The translations under genes were made by a program, and so were the position numbers. A DNA stretch of 30,622 nucleotides from SXXH01 sp041165735 (lineage in GTDB: Bacteria; Planctomycetota; UBA1135; GCA-002686595), in the NCBI GenBank assembly GCA_046341775.1, contig JBKDQQ010000147.1, positions 1 to 30,622 on the forward strand, written 5' to 3'. This document shows, in pieces, positions 8,930-16,104 of the stretch. Positions within the stretch are counted from its first letter, which is position 1, and every line of letters begins with the position of its first letter. A model generated the notes under the pieces. It worked only from the letters and a program-made list of their open reading frames with translations, was not told the DNA's origin and made no database searches.

Positions 8930-9319
8930 ATGGAGTTGGACCAGGCGCGCGAGGGAACCAGGCCCGAGGACAAGAGCTTCGGCAACATCAGCGACGCCCA
9001 TTGGTCGCGCGCGCGCAACGGCGCCAATCCGGAGGCGATGGACTACTACCGCCGGCGTTCAAGGGCGCCGGGCGTCAAGGAGGGTGGCGGTCCGCGCAAC
9101 TTCTACTGCATGGAATGCGACGGGGTGGTGCCGGACCAGCCCGGTTTGGAGCACTGCCCCCACTGCCGGGCGAGCCTCGCGGGCATGTCGCGGCGCTACT
9201 TCAACTGGGTGGAGATCAACGAACCTTCGCGCGGCGACGCGGCGGCGGTGCTCAAGCCGATCGTCTACGCCGCGTTGTGCATGCTCGCGGCGCTGCTCTT
9301 GTGGTGGTGGCTCGCATGA
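8930..9319 (+). CDS. Zinc-ribbon protein with C-terminal membrane anchor
   Basis: I do not recognise a named family for this 129-residue protein. A polar N-terminus (ELDQAREGTRPEDKSFGNIS) is followed by a zinc-ribbon-like unit with two Cys pairs, CMEC and CPHC, 16 residues apart, which should bind one zinc ion. A hydrophobic C-terminal segment (IVYAALCMLAALLLWWWLA) ends the protein, making it a tail-anchored membrane protein with the ribbon in the cytoplasm. The ATG at 8930 was chosen because earlier in-frame codons overlap the promoter region and look non-coding. Its stop overlaps the ThiF-like gene start as ATGA, so the two are translationally coupled. That coupling suggests it anchors or assists the E1-like enzyme, which is an inference. 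Confidence 0.75.
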   Translation: MELDQAREGTRPEDKSFGNISDAHWSRARNGANPEAMDYYRRRSRAPGVKEGGGPRNFYCMECDGVVPDQPGLEHCPHCRASLAGMSRRYFNWVEINEPSRGDAAAVLKPIVYAALCMLAALLLWWWLA

Positions 9320-10335
9320 GCGCGTCCGGGCGCCATGCGCGCCAAGTGCGCTTCGCGCCGATCTCCACGCGCGGACAGGCGCGCATCGAGTCGGCGCGCG
9401 TGCTGCTGGTCGGATGCGGAGCGCTCGGCGGGCACCTCGCGCAGAGCCTCGTGCGCGCGGGCATCGGCGAGCTGCGCCTCGTCGATCGCGACACGGTCGA
9501 GGAGACGAACCTTCCGCGCCAAGTGCTCTTCACCGCGGCGCAGGCGCGCGCCGCCATGCCGAAGGCCTTGGCGTCGGTGGAATCGTTGGCGCCCATCGGC
9601 GCGCGCACGCTGCTCGCGCCGCGCGTGGCGCATCTCGACGCGCGCCTGCTCGACGAGCTGGGCGAGGGCGTCGATCTGGTGCTCGACGGCACCGACAACC
9701 TCGAGACGCGCTACTTGCTCAACGACTGGTGCGTGGCGCGGGGCGTGCCGTGGGTGTACGGCGGCGTCGTCGGCGCCAGCGGGCTGGTGCTGCCTGTGCG
9801 CCCCGGCGTCGGCGCGTGCCTCGCCTGCGCCTTCCCCGCGCCGCCGCCCGCGGGCACCTTGCCGACCTGCGAGACCGCGGGCGTGATCCAACCCGCCGTG
9901 GCGCTGGTGGCGGCGCTGCAGGCGGCCGCGGCGCTGCGCCTCGTGGTCGATCCCGAGGGCACGCCCTCGAAGCTCGTGGAGATCGATGCGTGGAACTTGC
10001 GCGTGCGCGAACTCCATCTGCCGCGCGATCCCGAGTGCCGCGCATGCGCGCGACGCGAGTTCCCGCACCTCTCCGACGCGGCGGGGCCGCGCGCCACGCG
10101 CTTGTGCGGACGCCACACCGTCCAGGTGCGCGGCGGCGCGGGGCGCGTCGACTTGCTCGCCTTGGCCGCGCGGCTGGGCGGCGATGCGCGCGTCGTCGCC
10201 GCCACCGGGAGCCTGCTGCGCTTCGAGATCGACGGATTGCGCCTGACCGTGTTCGCCGACGCCCGCGCGCTGGTCGAAGGCACCGAGGACGAAGCGCGGG
10301 CCTTGGCGGCCTACGACCGCTGGATCGGCGCGTGA
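9316..10335 (+). CDS. ThiF/MoeB/HesA-family adenylyltransferase (E1-like)
   Basis: This 339-residue enzyme belongs to the E1-like superfamily that adenylates the C-terminal glycine of a ubiquitin-like sulfur carrier (ThiS, MoaD or similar). The nucleotide-binding loop is LLVGCGALGGHLA; RQVLF and the Lys of MPKAL contact ATP; DGTDNLETRYLLND is the classic Mg/ATP motif. The conserved Cys is in PTCETAGVIQP. Two zinc-binding pairs, CLAC and CRAC, are present. About 80 C-terminal residues, beginning LCGRHTVQV, form an extra small domain found in many relatives instead of rhodanese. ATGA and GTGA overlaps tie it to both neighbours. No carrier gene is present, so thiamine, molybdopterin and other thiolation roles remain open; the MobA-like neighbour favours molybdopterin. 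Confidence 0.9.
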   Translation: MSASGRHARQVRFAPISTRGQARIESARVLLVGCGALGGHLAQSLVRAGIGELRLVDRDTVEETNLPRQVLFTAAQARAAMPKALASVESLAPIGARTLLAPRVAHLDARLLDELGEGVDLVLDGTDNLETRYLLNDWCVARGVPWVYGGVVGASGLVLPVRPGVGACLACAFPAPPPAGTLPTCETAGVIQPAVALVAALQAAAALRLVVDPEGTPSKLVEIDAWNLRVRELHLPRDPECRACARREFPHLSDAAGPRATRLCGRHTVQVRGGAGRVDLLALAARLGGDARVVAATGSLLRFEIDGLRLTVFADARALVEGTEDEARALAAYDRWIGA

Positions 10336-10940
10336 AGCCCAAGCTGGTGCTGCTGGCCGCGGGCCTGTCGCGGCGGCTCGGCGAAGCGAAGGCGCTGGTC
10401 GACCTGGCCGGCGCGACCCCGTTGGAGCGCTTGTGGCGCGCGGCGCGCGCGCACTGCGATGGCGAACCACTGGTGGTCGTCTCGCAGGCGACCATCGGTC
10501 CCGGCCTCGCGGCGCGCTTGCCGAACGCCGCGCGCCTCGTGGTCAACGCCGATCCCGACCGCGGGCGCACGGGATCGGTGCAACTGGCGGTGCGCGCGGC
10601 TCCGGCTCGCGACCTGCTGCTGGCTCCGGTCGACGTGCCGCTCGTGCCGAGCTCCGTCTTCGAGGACCTCGCCCGCGCATGGGAGGAAGCGCGCCGGCCC
10701 GAGCGTGGTTGGTTGGCGCCGCGCACCGCCGATGGACGCCACGGACATCCCGTGCTCGTCGGGCGCGCGCTGCTGGAAGAACTTTCCGATCGGGCACCCG
10801 ACGAACCCCTGTGGCGGCTGCGCGAGCGCGCCACGCCCCTCTGGTCGGTGCTCGTGGACTCGACGCGCATCCACGACGACCTCGACTCGCCTCCCGACCT
10901 CGAGGCGCTGCGCGCGATCGCCCTGAACTTGGACGAGTGA
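10332..10940 (+). CDS. MobA/MocA-like nucleotidyltransferase
   Basis: This 202-residue cytosolic protein is a GT-A-type nucleotidyltransferase of the MobA-like (NTP_transf_3) family. Members attach CMP or GMP to molybdopterin, or activate other phosphorylated compounds. LLAAGLSRRLGEAKALVDLAG is the nucleotide-binding signature at the N-terminus, APVDVPLVPSSVF holds the metal-binding Asp, and GHPVLVGRALLEEL is the typical later motif. The match is closest to the MocA type (cytidylyltransferase). The start is GTG, overlapping the ThiF-like stop as GTGA, so translation is coupled. With the E1-like gene this suggests molybdenum-cofactor maturation, but no moaA, moaE or molybdoenzyme is nearby. 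Confidence 0.85.
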   Translation: MKPKLVLLAAGLSRRLGEAKALVDLAGATPLERLWRAARAHCDGEPLVVVSQATIGPGLAARLPNAARLVVNADPDRGRTGSVQLAVRAAPARDLLLAPVDVPLVPSSVFEDLARAWEEARRPERGWLAPRTADGRHGHPVLVGRALLEELSDRAPDEPLWRLRERATPLWSVLVDSTRIHDDLDSPPDLEALRAIALNLDE

Positions 10941-10979
10941 GCCTGCCGACATACCCACGAGCGGGTACCCGGCGGAATC

Positions 10980-13900
10980 ATGAGCTTCCAAGGAGAAGTA
11001 AGCGGCATCGGCTTGGCCGATCTGCTGCAGAGCTTGTCGCGAGGCAAGGAAGGCGTGCTGCACCTGGATGGCGAGGGCAAGCGCGCTCGCATGCACGTGC
11101 AGCGTGGAGCCGTGCGGCTGCTCGCCGCGCCCGGGCACGACGCGGACGCGTGGACGGCGCGCGCGCGCGCCGCCTCGGCAGGGGACGCCGACGACTCCTC
11201 CGTGGCCTCGTCGGTCTCGCGCGTCGCGCGCGCCGGACGATTGGAGGCGCTCTACGGCCTGCTCGACGCGCAAGTCCTGCACTTCCGCTTCGAACCCTCG
11301 GTGCTCGCGGAGGAGGAGCGGGATGAAGCCGCCGCGACCCCCTTCGCGCTCGAGGCCTTGCTGCTCGAATACGCGCGGCTCGCCGACGATCGCGCGCGCG
11401 TTCCCGCGGAATGGATGCCGCACGGCGGGGAAGTCCCCTTCCAGAGCGGCCTGTGCCGCGACGAGTCGCGCGAGCACGCGCGCTTCGTGGCGGCTTGCGA
11501 TGGCGCCACGAGCGTGGTCGAGTTGGCCGACAGGCTCGGCGTGGCGCTGCGCCAGGCGCAACTGTGGGCGGCGACCGCGCTGCAGCAGGGCGACTTGTAC
11601 CTGTCCTCGCAGCGCGACTTGTGGGCCCTCGCGCGGCACGAGTTGCAGGTCGGGCGCTTCGAGCGGGCGACCGCGCGGATCGAGGCGGCGCTGGAGGCGA
11701 GCGAACCAGGCCCCCTCCCCGAGGAGTTGGCGCGTCAATTCGACCACGAGTGGCAGGCGGGACGCCTGGAGGCCGCCATCAAGCCGCTCGCGCCGCGCAC
11801 GCGACTGCGACTGCTGCGCAAGCTCGATCCGGCCGCGGCCTCGCCGGGCGCCGCGCTGGCGCGCGCGCGCGCGCACGCCAAGCTCGCTCCTGACGACTTG
11901 CAGGCGGCCTTGCACGTGCTGCGGGCCGCGAGCTGGGCCGCCTCGACGAAGGAGCCTGCGTGGCGCGAGCTGTGCGAGCTCGCCAAGCGCCTGCTGGCGG
12001 CGCGCAAGCGCCTGGCGGCAGAGCCCGTGTTGCGCGCGCTCTCGCAGCGCACTCCGGCGAACTCGGTGGCGCGCTTCGAAGTCGGCGCGCTGATGCTCGA
12101 CGCGGGGATGGGCCACGAGGCCGCCCCATGGATCGTGGAGACGGCGCGCGAGCTGCTGCAGCAGAGGAAGCCGCAGAAGGCCTTGCCGAGCCTGAAGGCG
12201 CTGGTCGAGTTGGCGCCCGAGCATGTGGAGGCCAAGGCGCTCCTGTCGCGAGCGCGCGCGATGTCCATGCGGCAAGCCTTGGCGCGCAAGCACACGCTGG
12301 CCGGCTTGTGCATCGTGGCGTGCTTGTCGACGATGGGCGTGGTGCGCTGGCGCGAGACCGCCGAGCGCGAGCGCAGGATCGAGGAAGTCCGCGCGTTGGA
12401 AGCGCAACCCGAACGCGCGCTGCGCCTGCTGGCCGTGCATTTCCCCGAGCAAGGCGACCCCGTCATCGATGCATGGCGCGAGGCGCTGGCCGAACGCGCA
12501 TTGCAGGACGCGCAGGCCGGCTGCAGTTCGTGGATCAGGGATTGGACGAGGGCCGCGGTGCTGTGCGCCAGCGGCGACCTCCTGCTCGGCGTCGAACTGG
12601 GATTGGCCTTGCCTCCTCCTCCTCCGCAGGCGCCGGGAGTCGAAGCGCTGCCGCTGCTGGCCGACTTGGCCGGAACCGTCGAGGCGCGCATCGGAACGCT
12701 GGTCGTCGCCCTGCCCGAGGCGCCCGGACAGGAGGACGCCGATCTCGCCACGGAGGAGCACTTGCGCGGACTGATCGCCGAGTTGCGTTCGCTGCTGTCG
12801 CCGCGGACCGAGGAAGCATGGCGGCGCCTCGCGGCCCGCCTCTCCGAGGTCGAGGAGCGCCTCGGCGCGCGCGACGAGCTGCGCGCGCGATTGATCCGCG
12901 AAGCCGATCATCGCCGCAGGGTCGAGGAGATGAACCTGCTGATCGGAGCCGCGCGGTCGAAGAAGGCCGCGGGCGATTGGCGCGGCGCGGCGACCGACTA
13001 CGCGGGCATCCTCGCGCTCGACCTCGAGGGCGCGGTGCAGGCCTCCGCGCCGGACGAGTTCGCCGAAGCGTTCCGCAAGCGCGAAGCCCTCGCGGACGCG
13101 GAGCGATTGGCGCTCGAGGGCGCGCACGACCGGGCGCTCGCGTTGCTGCAGGCGGAGTTCCCGGGCGAGCCGCGCCCGCTTCCGTGGCGACTGGACGTCT
13201 TCCCCTCCGACGCGACGATCGAGCTGCCGGACGGCTCGCGCGGCTCGCCTCCGCTGGTCGTGCGCAGCGCGCAGGCCGAGAAGCTGCGTCTGGTGGTCGC
13301 GCGTCAGGGATGCCACGAGACGGTGCTCGAGGTCGATGCACCCAAGGACCGTCTCCTGCACCTCCATCGCCGCCCCGACTTCGAATTGCCGGGGCTGGGC
13401 CGCGTCTCCGCTGCGCCGCTCGCGCTGGGGGCCGACTTCGTGCTGGTCGATCGCTCCGCCGGCGTGCTGCGCTGCGACGAACACGGTGCGATCCTGTGGC
13501 GCACTCGGCTGCAAAGCCTCGCGGGATTCGCCAGCTCGCCGCTGCCCATGCCGCGCGCACCCGATTCCCTGCTCGTCGTCGACGAGGACGGCGTGGCGTG
13601 GCTGGTCGACGCGCGCGACGGCGCGACCAGGGGATCGACGCGACTGCCGGCCGCCCTGCGCTCCGGACCGTGGCGCGCCGCGGATCGCCTTCGCGTCGAA
13701 CTGGTCGATGGACGATGGGTCGAGTTCGACGAGGATCTGCGCACCAAGGTGCTCGAGCCGGACTCGCCGCAAGGCTCGCCCCCGGCAGGGTTCCGCGTCC
13801 TGCGGCGCAACGACGACGCGCGCCTGCTTGCGGCTTCCAGCGCCGGCTGGAGCGCCGGCGTCGAGCCCGAAGGACTCTTCGTGCGCCGCGCGGGCGAATT

Positions 13901-14009
13901 GGACTTCGTCGCGGAGCGAGGAGACGATTGGGAGTGGATCGCCTTCGAGGAGCGCCGCCTGCGCATTTGGATCTCGGATGGACGCTCGGTGCGCGCGTAC
14001 GCTCCCTGA
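10980..14009 (+). CDS. Large single-pass protein: DUF4388/PATAN-like, TM, PEGA-like and propeller-like regions
   Basis: This 1009-residue protein is a mosaic. Residues 1-120 (SFQGEVSGIGLADLLQSLSR..) match the DUF4388/PATAN type found with two-component and gliding-type signalling proteins. Residues about 150-430 are helical and look like repeat (TPR-like) and winged-helix-like sequence. A single membrane helix (HTLAGLCIVACLSTMGVV) lies near 437-455, preceded by basic residues, so the N-terminal half should be cytoplasmic. Residues about 455-730 are helical, with a likely coiled coil. LDVFPSDATIELPDG (about 738) starts a PEGA-like beta unit. The last 200 residues, with GVLRCDEHGAILW and LLVVDEDGVAWLVDA, look like half a PQQ-type propeller. 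It probably links a cytoplasmic sensor to an envelope domain, which is an inference. It follows the MobA-like gene by 39 bp. Confidence 0.72.
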   Translation: MSFQGEVSGIGLADLLQSLSRGKEGVLHLDGEGKRARMHVQRGAVRLLAAPGHDADAWTARARAASAGDADDSSVASSVSRVARAGRLEALYGLLDAQVLHFRFEPSVLAEEERDEAAATPFALEALLLEYARLADDRARVPAEWMPHGGEVPFQSGLCRDESREHARFVAACDGATSVVELADRLGVALRQAQLWAATALQQGDLYLSSQRDLWALARHELQVGRFERATARIEAALEASEPGPLPEELARQFDHEWQAGRLEAAIKPLAPRTRLRLLRKLDPAAASPGAALARARAHAKLAPDDLQAALHVLRAASWAASTKEPAWRELCELAKRLLAARKRLAAEPVLRALSQRTPANSVARFEVGALMLDAGMGHEAAPWIVETARELLQQRKPQKALPSLKALVELAPEHVEAKALLSRARAMSMRQALARKHTLAGLCIVACLSTMGVVRWRETAERERRIEEVRALEAQPERALRLLAVHFPEQGDPVIDAWREALAERALQDAQAGCSSWIRDWTRAAVLCASGDLLLGVELGLALPPPPPQAPGVEALPLLADLAGTVEARIGTLVVALPEAPGQEDADLATEEHLRGLIAELRSLLSPRTEEAWRRLAARLSEVEERLGARDELRARLIREADHRRRVEEMNLLIGAARSKKAAGDWRGAATDYAGILALDLEGAVQASAPDEFAEAFRKREALADAERLALEGAHDRALALLQAEFPGEPRPLPWRLDVFPSDATIELPDGSRGSPPLVVRSAQAEKLRLVVARQGCHETVLEVDAPKDRLLHLHRRPDFELPGLGRVSAAPLALGADFVLVDRSAGVLRCDEHGAILWRTRLQSLAGFASSPLPMPRAPDSLLVVDEDGVAWLVDARDGATRGSTRLPAALRSGPWRAADRLRVELVDGRWVEFDEDLRTKVLEPDSPQGSPPAGFRVLRRNDDARLLAASSAGWSAGVEPEGLFVRRAGELDFVAERGDDWEWIAFEERRLRIWISDGRSVRAYAP

Positions 14010-14025
14010 GGCCGCGCCGCGGCTT

Positions 14026-14049
14026 GTCTGTCCAATACTTTTGACGGAC
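14026..14049 (+). terminator. Hairpin between the two large envelope-protein genes
   Basis: GTCTGTC and GACGGAC pair over 7 bp with one G-T pair, enclosing a 10-nt loop ending in TTTT. It lies 16 bp after the stop at 14009 and 14 bp before the next start. It could be a partial terminator or an RNA 3'-end structure. Confidence 0.4.
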
Positions 14050-14063
14050 GCGCCACGACGGAG

Positions 14064-16040
14064 ATGATGGACGACATGCGCCACCCCGACGACCGACCCG
14101 CGGCCTCCGCGCCGTCCGCGCGGCGCAGGGCGCTGCTCCCGGCACTCGCGCTCCTCGGCCTCGCCGGCCTCTCCGCGTGGTGGCTGCAAGGGCGAGCGGA
14201 CGATGGCGGCGCCGATCCGGTCGCGCCCCCCGTCGTCGATCGCGCGGCCGAGCCGGGCACCACCATCGAGATGGCAGAGCCGCCTCCCCTCCCGGCGTCG
14301 GCGGGCGCGACGCCAGCCGGACCGCGCCTCGCGGGCAAGGTGCTGCAAGGCGGAGTCGCGGCGGCGGGAGCGCGCCTCGCCGCGCGGTTGGACGGCAGGA
14401 CTCTCGGACTGGCGCGGTGCGACGCGGAAGGCGCCTTCGTCCTGCCGCTGGCCGTGTCGGAGGCGCGGGCCGCGCTCCACCTCGAATCCGGACGCACGAT
14501 CGAACTCGAAGCCCTGCAGCCGGGTTGGCAACCCCTGCACCTGCCGGTGCGGCTCGTCGAACCGGGACCGGCGCGCGCCGAGGGGCTGGTGCTCGAACTG
14601 CGCCGCGGAGGCGCGCTGCTCGTGCGCGTGCAGGATGCCGAAGGGCGCCCCGCGCCGGGGGCGCGCATCGCGCTCGAGGTGCGCGGCAAGCAGGCGACGG
14701 ATGGCGCCGAGCGCTGGACGAATGTCGCGCTGCGCGAAGCGGACGAAGATGGCCGCGCGGCGCTGGGTTTCGCCTCCGAGGCGGTCTACCGGCTGCGTGC
14801 GCGCGCCGATGGTGCCGGAGCATGCTTGCTCGCGCCGGAGCGCCTCGCCACGAACACCGAGCACGAGCGCACGCTCGTGCTGCGCGGCGGCGCGGGGCTC
14901 GTCGGCGTCGTGCTCGCGCCCGATGGCCGGCCTTGCCCGGGACTCGCGCTGGTCGCCATGCCGCAAGGGCTCTCGCGCGCGCAGGCCGCGTTGCGCGAGG
15001 CGGACGAAGACGAGGCCGGACTGGCCTGGTCGCGCGTTTCGACCGACGAACAGGGGCGCTTCGAATTCGCCGGCCTGCGCCCGGGCTCGCGCTGGTCGAT
15101 CACCTCCGATCCCGAGCTCGCGTGGGCCCCGGGGACGCCTTCGTCCTTCGCGGATGGAGCGGATGCGATCGTGTTGCGCGCCGCGCAAGCCGGACTCGCC
15201 TTGCGCCTGCGCGACGACGAAGGCGCGCCCGTGTCCGGCGCCCTGGCGACCTTGGCGCCGGAGGACGGCGGACAGCCGCTCGTGCGCACCACGGACCGCC
15301 AAGGACGCGCATGGTTCGCCTTGGCGGAAGGTGGAAGGCACCTGCTCGTCGCGCGCCAGCGTGGACGCCTCGACTTGGAGCAGCGCCTGGAGCTCGCCGC
15401 AGGGACGCTGTCGCAGGCGGAGTTGGCCTGGCCGGCCAGCGCGGCACCAGGCGTCGTGCGCGTCCAAGCCGTGGACCAGCGCGGCCGCGCGTTGTCCCCC
15501 ACGCACCTCGTGCTGCGCTTCCCCGCGAGCGGACGAACCTACGACGCCCACGACCTCCCCGTCGTCGAGGGTCGCGTGGAGCGCGTGCCTGCAGGCGCAT
15601 GGCTGGCGGAACTGGCGTTCCCGGAAGCCGCGCGCGTGGTGGCGCTGGAGCCGCAGTTGATCGAACTCGAGCCGGGCACCGAGCGCCAAGTCGCGTGGCG
15701 CGCGACGGTGGGCGCGGCGGTCGCGTTGCGCGTGGCGACCGCGGAGCTGCCGCCGGTCGGCGCGCTGCCGGAGGATCCCTCGGCCGCGCGCCGCGCCTTG
15801 CGCGACCGGGCGGGCTTCGAGCTGTCGCGCGTCGGAATCGAGCGCGGCTTGCGCGTGCGCCTAGCCGACGGGACCACCGAGAGCCTGCTGCTTCCGGGCG
15901 ACGAAGGCGTGCTGGTCGAGGCCTTGGCCGAAGGCCCGGTCGCGCTCGTTGCGCGCGGCGCGGCGTGGAGCGCCGAGCCCCAGTGGTTCGACGTGCGCGA
16001 AGGCGGCGTGTTGGACTTCGCGCCACGCAGGGCGCCATGA
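14064..16040 (+). CDS. Membrane-anchored chain of carboxypeptidase-regulatory-like beta domains
   Basis: This protein of up to 658 residues has a basic N-terminus, a membrane helix near residues 23-41 (ALLPALALLGLAGLSAWWL) and a Pro/Ala linker, then a long extracytoplasmic part. It is built from repeated units resembling CarboxypepD_reg or SpaA-like beta-sandwiches: VQDAEGRPAPGARIALEV, VLAPDGRPCPGLALVAM, LRDDEGAPVSGALATLAP and VQAVDQRGRALSPTHL. Each is followed by a D..GRA.F/W turn. Two units share the string LREADED. There are no catalytic motifs, so it is structural or ligand-binding. ATG codons at 14064, 14067 and 14076 compete; GGAG directly before 14064 favours a slightly later one. It follows the mosaic protein by 54 bp and may act with it in the periplasm. 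Confidence 0.78.
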   Translation: MMDDMRHPDDRPAASAPSARRRALLPALALLGLAGLSAWWLQGRADDGGADPVAPPVVDRAAEPGTTIEMAEPPPLPASAGATPAGPRLAGKVLQGGVAAAGARLAARLDGRTLGLARCDAEGAFVLPLAVSEARAALHLESGRTIELEALQPGWQPLHLPVRLVEPGPARAEGLVLELRRGGALLVRVQDAEGRPAPGARIALEVRGKQATDGAERWTNVALREADEDGRAALGFASEAVYRLRARADGAGACLLAPERLATNTEHERTLVLRGGAGLVGVVLAPDGRPCPGLALVAMPQGLSRAQAALREADEDEAGLAWSRVSTDEQGRFEFAGLRPGSRWSITSDPELAWAPGTPSSFADGADAIVLRAAQAGLALRLRDDEGAPVSGALATLAPEDGGQPLVRTTDRQGRAWFALAEGGRHLLVARQRGRLDLEQRLELAAGTLSQAELAWPASAAPGVVRVQAVDQRGRALSPTHLVLRFPASGRTYDAHDLPVVEGRVERVPAGAWLAELAFPEAARVVALEPQLIELEPGTERQVAWRATVGAAVALRVATAELPPVGALPEDPSAARRALRDRAGFELSRVGIERGLRVRLADGTTESLLLPGDEGVLVEALAEGPVALVARGAAWSAEPQWFDVREGGVLDFAPRRAP

Positions 16041-16052
16041 GACGCCGCGCGG

Positions 16053-16096
16053 CCGCCCACGGGAGTGGACGACCGCGCGCGGTCCGTGCCGGGCGG
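16053..16096. terminator. Long hairpin between convergent genes
   Basis: CCGCCCACGG (16053-16062) pairs with CCGT-gcc-GGGCGG (16084-16096), leaving a 3-nt bulge. Inside it, GACCGCGCGCGGTC (16071-16084) is a perfect 14-nt palindrome that could pair instead. It sits between the convergent stops at 16040 and 16105 and should end transcription from either side. Confidence 0.55.
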
Positions 16097-16104
16097 ACGA
16101 CCCG

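Noticed and set aside
14041..14046. TTGACG as a -35 element for the gene at 14064
   Set aside because: A -10 at normal spacing would fall on the start codon, and the bases form the arm of a hairpin.
10311..15689. Antisense open frame of 1792 codons across the MobA-like and two envelope-protein genes
   Set aside because: It is a by-product of G/C-rich third positions opposite real genes; the translation is Arg/Gln/Ala-rich low complexity with no family features.
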